Shown here: positions 52,101 through 59,589 of the stretch, piece by piece
Layout: each line of letters begins with the position of its first letter
How positions within the stretch are numbered: position 1 is the first letter of the stretch
Source: Megalobrama amblycephala
Taxonomy: Eukaryota > Chordata > Actinopteri > Cypriniformes > Xenocyprididae
Reading direction: 5' to 3'
Assembly (NCBI RefSeq): GCF_018812025.1
Contig: NC_063063.1
Span: 1,666,001-1,730,000, forward strand
Length of the DNA stretch: 64,000 nucleotides
The notes under the pieces: model-generated
Told to the model about the DNA's origin: nothing
The model's database searches: none
What the model saw: the letters and a program-made list of their open reading frames with translations, nothing else
Position numbers and translations under genes: made by a program

Positions 52101-55100
52101 GACCTTGCTTTGTGCACTGGTGTGCAGTCATGTTGGAGCAGGAAGGGGCCATTCCCAAACTGTTCCCTCAAAGTTGGGAGCATGAAATTGTCCAAAATGT
52201 CTTGGTATGCTGAAGCATTAAGAGTTCCTTTCACTGGAACTAAGGGTCAAGCCCAACCCCTGCAAAACAACCCCACACCATAATCCCCCTCCACCAAACT
52301 TTACACTTGGCACAATGCAGTCAGGCAAGTGCCGTTCTCCTGGCAACTGCCAAACCCAGACTCGTCCATCGGACTGCCAGACAAAGAAGCGTGATTTGTC
52401 ACTCCAGAGAACGCGTCTCCACTGCTCTAGAGTCCAGTGGCGGCGTGCTTTACATCACTGCATCCGATGCTTTGCATTGCACTTGGTGATGTAAGGCTTG
52501 GATGCAGCTGCTCGGCCATGGAGACCCATTCCATGAAGTTCTCTATGCACTGTTCTTGAGCTAATCTGAAGGCCACAGGAAGTTTGGAGGTCTGTAGTTA
52601 TTGACTCTGCAGAAAGTTGGCAACTTCTCCACACTCTGTGACCACGCTCTGTGATTTTCACGAATGGACTTATTGCACAGGTGGCAACCTATCACAGTAC
52701 CACGCTTGAATTCACTGAGCTCCTGAGAGCGACCCATTCTTTCACAAATGTTTGTAGAAGCAGTCTGCATGCCTAGGTGCTTGATTTTATACACCTGTGG
52801 CCATGGAAGTGATTGGAACACCTGAATTCAATGAATTGGAGGGATCTCCCAAAACTTTTGGTACTAATTATCAAAATCAACATAAAATGAAAATTAATTT
52901 AATACACATTCTTGGTCTAACTGTGCAATTCATCAGTGCAAATCACTTCAAATGAAAATAAACTTAGTCTTCATAATCTTTTATCAAAATGGCTCTGCAT
53001 CTGCAACAACTTTCCTTGAATTACGTCACAAAACTCCTCCCCTGCAACCATCAGTCAGGGGTGTGTTTCCCGAAAGCATCGTTATACAATTATGGTTGCA
53101 AGTTTCATAGTTATCAGCAAAGTTCAATGAGTTCAAAGGAGACCCAATTCCTCTGGGCAACTCAATTTCTCATAACAACGGTTGTGACTAGCTAGTTGAT
53201 TTCTTCAATGCAATGCAGTGAGTTACATCGTTGTACAGGAAACACACCCCTGATCTCCCACTTTTCATGATCCAATCAATTCCCAATGGGTAAAATCAAT
53301 GGGATTTAAATAGACGTTAAATAGACGATTTGAGTGCTACTCACCTTCTGAAGTCTGCTGGTGATGGTGTGCTGTTCCCTTTTAGAGGCCAAACTGAGTT
53401 TTGACAGGAAGCACCTAATGGAAAAGAAGAGGGTTATACGACATTATATAATTTTAAGAGTAATGCCACTGGGTGAGGTTATTTATAAATTCATTATTGG
53501 ATCAACTAAAGTTTTAAGAAACATACCCCGAAGTCTTTCTCTAACCATCTGGCTTCGGTCTATGAGATGAGCAGAATTATTTGGGCTTTTTTCAGCCTAA
53601 AAAAACAAAAACAGCATCTACTTTTGTTAAGTAATTAAGGCAGATCCATATTCAAGGTAAAAACTGGGTTGAAAATGCACTAACTAATTGCATTTAATAA
53701 GAATCTAAACTATAATACATTGTCATTGAATTGTAAATAACTTGCAATCAAGTGTCTGAAAACATTATTTTCAGTGCTAGCTGGTAATCTAATGTTTTTA
53801 CCGTATTTTAAGTGTTGCATCAACATCACTGTACAGCAGCTTACAGTTACCTGCAGTACATCCTCCGCCATCTGTCTGATGGTTTTCTCCGGCCGGGGCA
53901 GGACAGCAGTCTTATGGTGTTGTTCGCACGTCTCCAGCACTGTCAGTAGGTTCACCCGTTTGTGAGCCACATCCTCGCACATGCTCAGTAAAAGACTGTT
54001 CAGGTCGCCACTGAGCTGGACAGGCTAGCGAGAGACGAAGTGCAATAAGTGTTTAATTTACACTTTTAAAAAGTGCACACACATTGATAAATGTAAATGC
54101 TAATTTTAAGAGGGATTCTTGAATCTTATATATTCATATGTAATAGGGTTGTGCATTCCCGAGTTGCCAAGTTGAGTATTTTCAGACATAAATATTAGGT
54201 TCGCATTTGGATATATATTTAGACATTATCACAAAAGTAACCATGTCCATTCCAAAAATGTAATTCAAAATATACAATTTTTACAGATGTTTTTTCTTTT
54301 TGTGAAGAAGAGTAACCCACCTGATTTTGTGGAAGTTGATAATCTACTGCCCAATAGAGAGTCATGCCTAGTGAGTAAACCACCATCTAAAATCAAAGCA
54401 AATAAATGCTAAATTTTGTCTTGATTTGCCATAAACCATGCTTGAAAAGAACATCTTCTTAAAGTGTTAGTTCACCCAAAAATGAAATTTCTGTCATTAA
54501 TTAATGTCGTTCCACACCCGTAAGACCTTTGTTCATCTTCAGAACACAAATTAAGATATTTTTGATGAAATTCGAGATTTGACTCGTCCATAGACAGCAA
54601 TATAATCAACACTTTCAAGATCCAGAAAGGAACTAAAGACATCGTTAAAACAGTCATGTGACTGCAGTGGTTCGACCTTAATGTTATGAAGAGACAAGAA
54701 TACTTTTTGTGCGCAAAAACAAAACAAAAATAACCACTTTATTCCACAATCTCTTCTGTGTTATTCTCATACGTTGTTTACGTCCAGCGCTTCCAGGTTC
54801 ATCGTCAGAACGCTGACTCGTTATTTGCCGGCTCCTGCGTCAGCATCACACGCATGCGTCATGCTGATCACGTGATCAGCTTTGGCCAATACTGAGCCGG
54901 CATTCGGACGGAAACACGGAAGCCTTCACTGTGCTTACTGCCAGGGAAGAGAAGAGATTGTTGAAAAAAGTCGTTATTTTTGTTTTGTTTTTGTGCACAA
55001 AAAGTATTCTTGTCTCTTCATAACATTAAGGTCGAACCACTGCAGTCACATGACTGTTTTAACGATGTCTTTAGTACCTTTCTGGACCTTGAAAGTGTTG

Positions 55101-55701
55101 ATTATATTGCTGTCTATGGACGAGTCTCGGATTTCATCAAAAATATCTTAATTTGTGTTCTGAAGATGAACGAAGGTCTCACGGGTGTGGAACAACATGA
55201 GGGTGAGTGATTAATGACAGAAATTTCATTTCTGGGTGAACTAACCCTTTAAGACACTGACCACTCCTTCCTTAACCTTTAGCAAGAAAGTCAGGCTGGA
55301 AAATATCTACCATAATTATAGGCCACCTCACCTTCTCCGTGGCCTGTCTCCTGGAGGAAGTGTTGCTCTGGGACATTTCTGGGGAAGTGAATGAGCCCAC
55401 GTCCTCAGATCGGCCGCAGGTCTTGAAGGCAATACTGCCGACCGCAGAAAGGAGCATGGAGCCGGGGCTGATGACACAGCACATGTTACCAGGATCTGGA
55501 GGAAGGGAAGGAGGTACAGATTACGTTGGCATTGGCAGGGAAGGATAAGAGCATGAAAAAGAGTTGAAAGAGCACTCTACCTTTACTGGAGATGTCTATC
55601 AAGGCTTCTGCAGCACCTAGGAGGAGAGCCCAGACCTCGTCCTCCTCCAGAGGCGCTCCTCGTGACTCCAGCACCTCTGCCAGGGTCACAAACATGCTCA
55701 T
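25728..55701 (-). CDS. frmpd2: FERM and PDZ domain-containing protein 2, 26 joined coding exons (3' end unresolved)
   Basis: Scaffold protein of the KIND-FERM-PDZ family. In mammals FRMPD2 sits at the cytoplasmic face of basolateral or postsynaptic membranes and recruits partners through its PDZ domains. Twenty-six exons join without a frame break from ATG 55701 to base 25728 (3313 coding bases, 1104 codons plus one base). Approximate residue ranges are KIND 4-175, FERM 298-600, PDZ1 703-792, PDZ2 867-955 and PDZ3 1012-1103. The closest paralogue, PTPN13, shares this order but has five PDZ domains, a much longer linker and a phosphatase domain. The F1 block [10 protein letters not shown], the F3 block DLCSAQHKF, the short linker and only three PDZ domains favour FRMPD2. 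Human FRMPD2 is about 1300 residues, so a tail of up to about 200 residues remains to be placed. The exon calls come from my own reading of splice sites and protein similarity. Confidence 0.93.
25950..26161 (-). CDS. frmpd2: frmpd2 coding exon 25 (PDZ3)
   Basis: [32 protein letters not shown] and [18 protein letters not shown] cover most of PDZ3. Acceptor gtccccag, donor gtgacc, phase 1 in and phase 0 out. Confidence 0.96.
26493..26685 (-). CDS. frmpd2: frmpd2 coding exon 24 (PDZ2 end and linker)
   Basis: [11 protein letters not shown] closes PDZ2, followed by a linker with [20 protein letters not shown] and [10 protein letters not shown]; the last matches the DYSFV block that precedes the next PDZ in PTPN13. 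Acceptor acggcag, donor gtaatg. Confidence 0.93.
26966..28248. mobile_element. hAT element with perfect 8-bp target duplication
   Basis: Ends CAGTGTTAATTT and AAATTAACACTG, flanked on both sides by TTTTACAT (26958-26965 and 28249-28256). CAGTG ends and 8-bp duplications are hAT features. No transposase ORF, so nonautonomous. Confidence 0.88.
28320..29017. mobile_element. foldback element with ends TAATGCCGGGTTCAGA
   Basis: taatgccgggttcagatta at the left and tagtctgaaccgggcatta at the right are complementary. A related end (gtgtgaacccggctttag) occurs near 48390-48410. Confidence 0.75.
29818..30040. repeat. dispersed repeat shared with 5095-5290
   Basis: Same word order as the copy at 5.1 kb, about 75-80% alike by eye. 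Confidence 0.5.
30156..30241 (-). CDS. frmpd2: frmpd2 coding exon 23 (PDZ2 helix alphaB)
   Basis: [20 protein letters not shown] then ECLARTGE. The class I His of mammalian PDZ2 (LTHKQAV) is Asp here (FTDQQAA). Acceptor tgtcag, donor gtaagc, phase 1 in and phase 0 out. Confidence 0.93.
30401..30494 (-). CDS. frmpd2: frmpd2 coding exon 22 (PDZ2 core)
   Basis: [20 protein letters not shown] and [10 protein letters not shown], very close to the mammalian PDZ2 pattern GGINTSV/YGGIYVKSIVPGG. Acceptor atatacag, donor gtgcat. A 4.1-kb intron holding a nested LTR element separates it from exon 21. Confidence 0.95.
32132..33125 (+). mobile_element. TTAA element AGGTGCA, copy A
   Basis: Ends AGGTGCAATATGTAAGA and AGTGCACCT flanked by TTAA at 32128-32131 and 33126-33129. 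A CpG-rich core (32700-33010) encodes a short open stretch that recurs in inverse orientation at 63006-63985. Confidence 0.85.
33194..33691. mobile_element. TTAA element ATGTGCA, short relative
   Basis: Ends ATGTGCAGTGTGTAAATTTT and TTTTACACATTGCACCT, flanked by TTAA. Contains gtggcatctagcggcg, like the ctctagcgg near the end of copy A. About 500 bp. Confidence 0.78.
33790..33850 (+). repeat. tRNA-like sequence (SINE head or tRNA relic)
   Basis: An A-box-like tggttagagcgg and a consensus B box ggttcgagtccc about 24 bases apart, as in polymerase III promoters. Acceptor-stem pairing is not seen, so it is not called a functional tRNA. Confidence 0.45.
34554..34581. repeat. poly(T) tract
   Basis: 28 T in a row beside the outer edge of the LTR remnant; possibly the A-tail of an unrelated retroposed copy. 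Confidence 0.85.
34632..34730 (-). CDS. frmpd2: frmpd2 coding exon 21 (PDZ2 start)
   Basis: [19 protein letters not shown], the first strand and carboxylate loop (SLGI) of PDZ2. Acceptor tttaacag, donor gtaagc, phase 0 at both ends. Confidence 0.92.
34800..35060. repeat. fragment of the Tc1-type palindrome family
   Basis: Contains catgttgcatttatttgatc, gtcacatgatccttcagaaa and tgctgctcaagaaacattta as in 22966-24877, without terminal repeats. Confidence 0.7.
35424..35602 (-). CDS. frmpd2: frmpd2 coding exon 20 (PDZ1-PDZ2 linker)
   Basis: Linker with [20 protein letters not shown] and [12 protein letters not shown]. Acceptor catcatcag, donor gtactg, phase 1 in and phase 0 out. Confidence 0.82.
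35640..36477. mobile_element. TTAA-target foldback element, copy B
   Basis: Long near-perfect inverted arms starting AGGATTAGTCCACTTTTAAA, centre near 36060, flanked by TTAA at 35636-35639 and 36478-36481. The arms are much more alike than in copy A at 3.0-3.8 kb, so this is a younger insertion. Confidence 0.88.
36482..36654. mobile_element. 173-bp palindromic element sharing a TTAA with its neighbour
   Basis: Ends GTCAGTGGTCTCAAACTCAA and its complement, flanked by TTAA at 36478-36481 and 36655-36658. The left TTAA is also the right flank of the 35640-36477 element. Confidence 0.8.
36916..37400. mobile_element. Tc1/mariner-type short element
   Basis: Ends cactaccctccaaaagtttg and aacttttggagggcaatg, flanked by TA on both sides (36914-36915, 37401-37402). 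No ORF. It ends 38 bases from frmpd2 exon 19. Confidence 0.78.
37439..37555 (-). CDS. frmpd2: frmpd2 coding exon 19 (PDZ1 end)
   Basis: [20 protein letters not shown] then ADIMQNSS and VELIVSQPK, closing PDZ1. The first residue of helix alphaB is not the His of class I domains. Acceptor ccatcag, donor gtacga. Confidence 0.94.
37662..37769 (-). CDS. frmpd2: frmpd2 coding exon 18 (PDZ1 core)
   Basis: Completes the loop (GLG then IVIVGED) and carries [18 protein letters not shown] and RIKPG, typical of PDZ strands B-D. Acceptor cctctag, donor gtgaat. Confidence 0.94.
38509..38586 (-). CDS. frmpd2: frmpd2 coding exon 17 (PDZ1 start)
   Basis: PERE followed by [15 protein letters not shown], the first strand of PDZ1 leading into the carboxylate-binding loop. 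Acceptor ctcacag, donor gtgagt, phase 1 at both ends. Confidence 0.92.
38674..38759 (-). CDS. frmpd2: frmpd2 coding exon 16 (Ser-rich linker)
   Basis: Ser/Pro-rich linker, [20 protein letters not shown]. Acceptor acttctag, donor gtaata, phase 2 in and phase 1 out. Confidence 0.8.
39545..40583. repeat. tandem direct repeat (~340 bp) split by a palindromic insertion
   Basis: 39545-39908 and 40251-40583 are direct repeats, both starting accaaagtccctttа-type sequence with cgcctctcgggcat and ending agaaaccggtgattctaacg. A 341-bp palindrome separates them. Confidence 0.8.
39909..40249. mobile_element. 341-bp palindromic element ACGCTGCATTCACACGGGGC
   Basis: 21-base perfect inverted ends at 39909 and 40249. 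GC-rich interior, no ORF of note. Sits exactly between the two direct repeats. Confidence 0.8.
41390..41643. repeat. fragment of the AGGGGAC/CAAGATGTAA repeat family
   Basis: Shares gggcgggagcagcagctcat, acacccaaatag and catctgtaa-like blocks with 9230-9452. It ends about 25 bases from frmpd2 exon 15. Confidence 0.6.
41667..41841 (-). CDS. frmpd2: frmpd2 coding exon 15 (inter-domain linker, helical)
   Basis: Acidic, probably helical linker with [20 protein letters not shown] and [10 protein letters not shown]. Acceptor tctgtag, donor gtgaga. Phase fits both neighbours; there is no strong match remembered from mammalian FRMPD2. Confidence 0.82.
41946..42105 (-). CDS. frmpd2: frmpd2 coding exon 14 (FERM F3 C-terminus)
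   Basis: Reads RRKFIIESS and later [18 protein letters not shown], the final F3 helix. DLCSAQHKF matches FRMPD2 better than the PTPN13 version. Acceptor caacacag, donor gttagt, phase 0 in and phase 1 out. Confidence 0.94.
42678..42863 (-). CDS. frmpd2: frmpd2 coding exon 13 (FERM F3)
   Basis: PH-like F3 lobe: [26 protein letters not shown] and [10 protein letters not shown] in order. Acceptor cccccacag, donor gtgagt, 62 whole codons. Confidence 0.95.
43529..44460. mobile_element. Tc1/mariner-type palindromic element, right end truncated
   Basis: Starts TA then CAGTACAGTCCAAAAGTTTG, as in 23939-24877, and mirrors it through the interior. The last ~17 bases of the right end are missing. A second end motif (ccgttcaaaagtttggggtc) inside suggests an older nested palindrome. 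Confidence 0.85.
44470..45180. other. AT-rich intron, short palindrome at 44520-44605
   Basis: An inverted pair around caatccttgat / atcaaggatt; otherwise nothing recognised. Confidence 0.4.
45284..45436 (-). CDS. frmpd2: frmpd2 coding exon 12 (FERM F2)
   Basis: 51 codons with [17 protein letters not shown] and [10 protein letters not shown], the C-terminal helices of F2. Acceptor ttatgaag is pyrimidine-poor; donor gttata is weak. Phase 0 at both ends and clear similarity support it. Confidence 0.9.
45450..46590. other. AT-rich intron with A-rich runs and (AAT)n
   Basis: Low-complexity A/T sequence, an (AAT)n tract at 46126-46164 and a poly(A) run at 46472-46495. No exon or element ends. 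Confidence 0.5.
46601..46739 (-). CDS. frmpd2: frmpd2 coding exon 11 (FERM F2)
   Basis: Carries the signature [20 protein letters not shown] followed by [10 protein letters not shown] of the alpha-helical F2 lobe. Acceptor gtggcag, donor gtattt. The frame stays open upstream through the intron to an ATG at 46987, so a retained-intron or alternative-start form is formally possible. Confidence 0.95.
47436..48145. mobile_element. foldback element with ends TTTCACAGACAGGGCTTAG
   Basis: ggtttcacagacagggctta at the left and aagccttgtctgtgaaatt at the right are complementary. Inner sequence has a second inverted pair, both ends carrying a GACAAAGCA word. Confidence 0.65.
48458..48593 (-). CDS. frmpd2: frmpd2 coding exon 10 (FERM F1-F2)
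   Basis: Contains [20 protein letters not shown] and [13 protein letters not shown], the F1/F2 junction of FERM. Acceptor tttttcag, donor gtaagt, phase 1 in and phase 2 out. Confidence 0.94.
48786..49080. mobile_element. ~295-bp palindromic element, TA-flanked
   Basis: tacacagcaaaatctccaga and ttggagattttactgtgta at the ends, with inner inverted arms (taatgagataattaagcaat and its complement). Confidence 0.72.
49223..49397 (-). CDS. frmpd2: frmpd2 coding exon 9 (FERM F1)
   Basis: Ubiquitin-like F1 lobe of FERM with [15 protein letters not shown] and [12 protein letters not shown]. The YFGLAY block distinguishes FRMPD2 from PTPN13. Acceptor tgaacag, donor gtaatt, phase 0 in and phase 1 out. 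Confidence 0.94.
49531..49602 (-). CDS. frmpd2: frmpd2 coding exon 8 (pre-FERM strand)
   Basis: Reads [20 protein letters not shown], equivalent to the segment just before the F1 lobe in FRMPD2 and PTPN13. Acceptor cctcag, donor gtcagt, phase 0 at both ends. Confidence 0.83.
49755..50890 (+). repeat. dispersed repeat family R1, longest copy
   Basis: Same orientation and word order as 1-770 and 2330-2935. Small ORFs inside are by-products. Confidence 0.68.
51077..51334. mobile_element. 258-bp hAT MITE with perfect 8-bp target duplication
   Basis: Ends TAGGGCTGGGC and GCCCAGCCCTA with long inverted arms (gcatgcgattctcacgcgca). Flanked by TGTTGGCG at 51069-51076 and 51335-51342. Textbook hAT miniature element. 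Confidence 0.93.
51444..51576 (-). CDS. frmpd2: frmpd2 coding exon 7 (basic linker before FERM)
   Basis: Arg/Ser-rich linker with [18 protein letters not shown], comparable to the RRSKFSRPEF region of mammalian FRMPD2. Acceptor cttctag, donor gtaagg, phase 2 in and phase 0 out. It abuts transposon-rich introns on both sides. Confidence 0.82.
51761..52866 (-). mobile_element. defective Tc1-like transposon with internal deletion
   Basis: Left end cactatattgccaaagtttt after TA. The minus strand retains the transposase start ([13 protein letters not shown]), middle ([20 protein letters not shown]) and DDE end ([23 protein letters not shown]). A stretch after the first helix-turn-helix is deleted, and there are frameshifts and stops. 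The right terminal repeat is degraded. Confidence 0.92.
51989..52821 (-). pseudogene. Tc1-like transposase pseudogene
   Basis: A DD34E transposase of the Tc1 family, normally about 340 residues. The catalytic Asp (in LQHDC) and Glu (in PTEHLW) blocks survive, but the DNA-binding region is partly deleted and the frame is broken in several places, so it cannot be active. Confidence 0.9.
53056..53252. mobile_element. 197-bp MITE with ends CAGGGGTGTGTTTCC
   Basis: caggggtgtgtttcccgaaa and tacaggaaacacacccctg inverted ends, a small relative of 39147-41305. It lies 93 bases from frmpd2 exon 6. Confidence 0.75.
53345..53414 (-). CDS. frmpd2: frmpd2 coding exon 6 (linker)
   Basis: Low-complexity linker reading [20 protein letters not shown]. 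It is placed by its strong acceptor (ttttccattag), donor gtgagt and exact phase fit (1 in, 2 out) rather than by strong similarity. Confidence 0.72.
53527..53596 (-). CDS. frmpd2: frmpd2 coding exon 5 (linker)
   Basis: Ends with [10 protein letters not shown], matching the RKRLRG block that follows the KIND domain in FRMPD2 and PTPN13. Acceptor tttttag, donor gtatgt, phase 0 in and phase 1 out. Confidence 0.83.
53851..54024 (-). CDS. frmpd2: frmpd2 coding exon 4 (KIND C-terminus)
   Basis: Contains [20 protein letters not shown] and the following helix LETCEQHH, the end of the KIND fold. Acceptor cgctag, donor gtaact; 58 whole codons. Confidence 0.9.
54321..54386 (-). CDS. frmpd2: frmpd2 coding exon 3 (KIND)
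   Basis: A 66-bp exon carrying the diagnostic KIND motif [19 protein letters not shown]. Acceptor gattttag, donor gtgggt, phase 0 at both ends. Confidence 0.9.
54463..55248. mobile_element. TTAA-target foldback element AGTGTTAGTTCACCC
   Basis: Long inverted arms, ends agtgttagttcacccaaaaa and ctgggtgaactaaccct, flanked by TTAA at 54459-54462 and 55249-55252. It fills most of the intron between frmpd2 exons 2 and 3. Confidence 0.87.
55332..55495 (-). CDS. frmpd2: frmpd2 coding exon 2 (KIND)
   Basis: Continues the KIND domain with [20 protein letters not shown] and then FTSPEMSQ, the fold's equivalent of a kinase C-lobe. Acceptor ctccag, donor gtgagg, phase 1 in and phase 0 out. Confidence 0.9.
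55581..55701 (-). CDS. frmpd2: frmpd2 coding exon 1 (start codon, KIND N-terminus)
   Basis: The reading starts [15 protein letters not shown], matching the N-terminus of FRMPD2 and PTPN13 KIND domains. The ATG at 55701 lies one base inside an acceptor (ggcag ending at 55703), so the 5' UTR is spliced in from an upstream noncoding exon. The exon ends in phase 1 before gtagag. Confidence 0.88.
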
Positions 55702-55749
55702 TCTGCCAGCCGCAAAACACACAAAAGCACATTATATAATGAATATAAT

Positions 55750-57455
55750 CAATGATTGAATCATTATTACAGTGATTATTATTTTTCTAGCATGTTTGGC
55801 AGCAGTTCTTTTAATTCTAACTGATGGAGTGTGAAGCTTTTCATTTCTTAAACAACCATGTAGGGATTAGGAAAAGTCAAGATTGTCAAGATTCATTAGG
55901 CTCAGAATGGTTGGGATGGTTTCACACATGAATTGGTGCCTCTGAGTCCAGACTTTCATTGAAAGTCTTTGGGATGTTTCCATTGTCAATACAAGATCTT
56001 GACCAAAAATTGATGCACCTTTTGATGGAAATAAATGTTGTGATGTTATTCCGATCAAAAGGTGCATCAATTTTTTGTCAAGGTCTTGGACAAAAATATC
56101 ATATTTTGTGTCTGGTACTCAAATATGTTGCTAGCTTATGGACTTGAGGGAAAAGTATGTGGATTTACCATGGATTTCTGCATACAGTGGACATTAAATT
56201 GGATCTGACCTTCAACTAGCAACAGCAATAGAAAAAGATAGTCTGCAAGTAAAACACAATGGGAAAGTATGCGGATCCCCTAGGCTAATGATGTCTCCAA
56301 AAGTTAATTGGAGATAAAAGTTAACCTGAAGTCTAAAGAAAGATTGGAAGGGAAAACCAGTTATGAAATCCAAGAGTTCCCTTGTGAAAAAAGAAAACTG
56401 CTTAACTGAATTGAATATGCACTTTGTAGTTTACTTCAAATCTGTTTTTTGACTGGACCTTTAAAAGTGCACTCTGTAATAATGTCAAATGAAAAGTTTT
56501 ATTTTAAAGTATATTTTAACTCATGACGTTTGATAAACTTTTGTCATGCTTTTTGATGTGTTGACTAACATACTAAAGCACATGCAAATTACTTTATAAT
56601 ATTATAAATTACTTTATAATATGATTATAATTTTAGTGTGTACTAAATTGCAATTTCATCACTACAAATGTGTAGTTAACAAAATATAGTAAATGAAATA
56701 AAAATTAAAAAATATATTTACAACAATCAGTGACAGTTTCAACACAGAAATGGCGTTAAAGTATATTTTAGTTTAGTATATTCAGCAGTATATAGACAAA
56801 AGAAGTCATTCTGAAGTTACATATAAAGATCAAAAAAGTTCAAGTAATTGCATTTAATCAAAGACTATAGGACAACACCTAAAGGGACTTTGATTTAATA
56901 TAACTTTCATCATTATTGCTGTGCTTATTATCTTTCTAGCATGTTATATGTTTGGGAACAGTTCTTTTAACCCTAACTGACTTTACGGATTGCTCGACTC
57001 TTGCACTGTCTAAGATATGAAAGTCAATGGGGTCCAAAACAACACTGTACAAAAAAAGCACAGACACATTTTTAAGCAACTTCCTTGCTTGCATACAATG
57101 TACTAAACACTGCACATCTCCTCTTCTTCATGTCAGTCTGCTTTTGCACCCTTGCATGCAAGCCTTTTCCTCTAGTAATTGGCTTTGAGAGAGCCTGGTG
57201 GATTTGCTCTAATGTGTTTTCTAACTAACGTTAAAGCACCATAAAGATGCTAATTAAAAGGCGGTTGTCACTGACATGTAATGCCTTTCATGCTGCATGT
57301 TACAACATATGACAATTTCTTCCAAAACAATGAATGAGGCAGTTGGTTTTTCCAGTTGTATGCAGACTCAAAGAAAGGTTCATCAGTTGACCTTGTGCTG
57401 GAGTACTAATTAACATGCAAATCGGCTTGCAAAATTCTAAATATTTTCAATATTA
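55750..57455. other. intron 5' of the start codon, nothing firm
   Basis: AT-rich. 55950-56090 holds an imperfect inverted pair around aaaaattgatgcaccttttg. No exon recognised. Confidence 0.4.
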
Positions 57456-57460
57456 CATTA

Positions 57461-57876
57461 AAAAATGCTGGGTTAAAAACAACCCAAGTTGGGTTGAAAA
57501 TGGACAAACCCAGCGAATGGGTTAAATGTTTGCTCAACCTGCTGGGCAGTTTTATTTAACTCAAGTATTGCTTAAAAATGACTGTATTGCATGCTTAAAA
57601 TGAACCCAAAATATATTGGAAATTAACATTTATTAATAAGTTTAATGAATAATAATTAAACAGACATTTATTAAATTGCTTATTAATAAATGTTCACCTT
57701 TTGATTATTATTGTTGCCTCTAGTAATTATGATTTTTAATTTCCAACATATTTTGGGTTCTTTTTAGTCATTTTTAAACAATAGTTGAGTTAAATAAGGT
57801 TAAAACAACCCAATCACTTGGTTTGTCCATTTTCAATCCAACTTGGTTGTTTTTAACCCATCATTTTTAGAGTGAC
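57461..57876. mobile_element. GCTGGGTTAAAAACAACCCA foldback element
   Basis: Ends aaaaaatgctgggttaaaaa and tttaacccatcatttttaga; same family as the 6.2-7.6 kb cluster. Confidence 0.75.
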
Positions 57877-58489
57877 TTTAAAGCCTCTTCTTCTACTATA
57901 CAAGTTTGATATATACTGAACATATTTATGCAGTAAAACGCAAACTTGCCGGTTGCCCTCCATAGTGGATTAGCATGAATTTTGCCCCTCAGGACTGTCA
58001 CTTGCATTGAATCATGGAGTAGAAACAGTCTTTCCTTTACTACAATACACTCATTTTAAGAGATTCACCTCATTGTACACCTTTGAAATGAAAGTTTGCC
58101 ACGATTTTCTATTCTTGACAATGATACTGTGATTAAAGACTTGCACCAAGTTCAACTTGTCTTCTGAAATATTAACATTGGAAAAATAGCATCACCTACC
58201 TATAGTAAATGTTGTGTTGAAAAGAATCAGATACTGTTTCTCATTATAACTGATATGTATGAATAGGCAAAACACTCTAAAAATTAATTATCGCACCTGC
58301 CATAAATCTGTGCCAGAGGGTTTAGAAAATGCTTTTGCTAAGGGAAAGTAAATATTTGTTATCAAACTAATAAATATATATATTAGAGAGAGAGAATGGC
58401 AATCTCATTCCAGTTTTATGTTCGCCACTATCATATCTGTCTACATTGCATTTATATATGTAAAAGTACAAGTTGTAAAGCATGTTTAC

Positions 58490-58600
58490 CTTTCTACATT
58501 CGATATACACAGAGTTGTCCTCCAGATATCTTCTGCTCAGTAAAAATCCTTTCAAGCATCTTGCCTCTCAATTACATACCGACACAAATGAAACTTGTAT
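58490..58600 (-). promoter_or_regulatory. frmpd2: candidate 5' noncoding exon of frmpd2 (3' edge at 58490; start uncertain)
   Basis: On the minus strand the sequence ends atgtagaaag and is followed by donor gtaaac at 58489. It lies 2.8 kb upstream of the spliced acceptor before the start codon. An ATTGG (inverted CCAAT) box lies about 170 bases further upstream, near 58770. No TATA box is evident and the start site is not visible. Confidence 0.3.
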
Positions 58601-58914
58601 AATAATCAATATCATCAGCTACACCGTTATTATCCGGGAGCATTTCCTCCATTGAAGTGTTGTCGCTGCTGTGTTTTAGCTTAATTAGTCCTATTCTTAG
58701 AGCCCAGCCATAAGAACTCAATTGGATTAGAGCAAAGGTTTGACAGGTCAGTGGGCGACCAATCAGGGTGTCCAAACGCCCCATCAGGAAGTTCACTAAT
58801 CTCACTCAATAGACGTGAAGTGTGACTCTGTAGATTGTCCAGTACTGTGCATTCACATCATTAAAAGGTTTCAGGATCCCTCGTATGTGAATTACTGAAT
58901 TATTTTACACATCA

Positions 58915-59180
58915 TTGCCTTGTAAAAGAAATAATAGGATACAGATATTCGAGTGGAAAATGTATGGAAACATGTATAAATATACATTTACACACACGTG
59001 CACGTGTTTTTCCATAGATGTAGTGGTTTTTATACTGTAGAAATTGTATATTCTGTCCCCCTACACCAACCCTACTCCTAAACCTGCCTATCACAGGAAA
59101 ATTTCTGCATTTTAGATTTTCAAAAAAGATAATTCTGTATGATTTATAAGCTTGTTTCCTCATGGGGACCAAAAAAATGA
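58915..59180. repeat. dispersed repeat fragment (ACCAACCCTACTCCTAAACC)
   Basis: A word string familiar from fish repeats (ctacaccaaccctactccta then catggggacc). No ends defined. Recognition from general knowledge only. Confidence 0.35.
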
Positions 59181-59589
59181 CCTTTTAATCTAATATCTGT
59201 CAACTAACATTCTGCAATTAGTCCGTATTGAATTAGATAATGTGTCATTTGTATATTTAAACAACATTTGTAATAGAAAACATTTGTCTTACTGGGATTA
59301 ATTAACTGGGCAAGTTACCCTATTTATTTTACCCTGTTCAGTCTTGACAACTTCATTGGTTTTAGGAAGCAAAATCTTGATACTCTGTCATTTCGTTCTC
59401 AACCTGACAACTAACAGTAAATGAAATCCTAACTATGCAATTTTTATCAATTTTTTTAATGCAAAAAATATACAAAGATTTGTATATGAATATACAACTC
59501 ACAACAAGTAGAAAACAAACAAACATACATAAAAATATGTAAAGTAAAATAGGTCATGCCAGGGGTAAAATTACAATTTAAAGTTAAAA

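Noticed and set aside
25728..55701. Identity as ptpn13 rather than frmpd2
   Set aside because: There are only three PDZ domains, a short KIND-FERM linker and FRMPD2-like F1 and F3 blocks. PTPN13 would need five PDZ domains, a long linker and a phosphatase domain.
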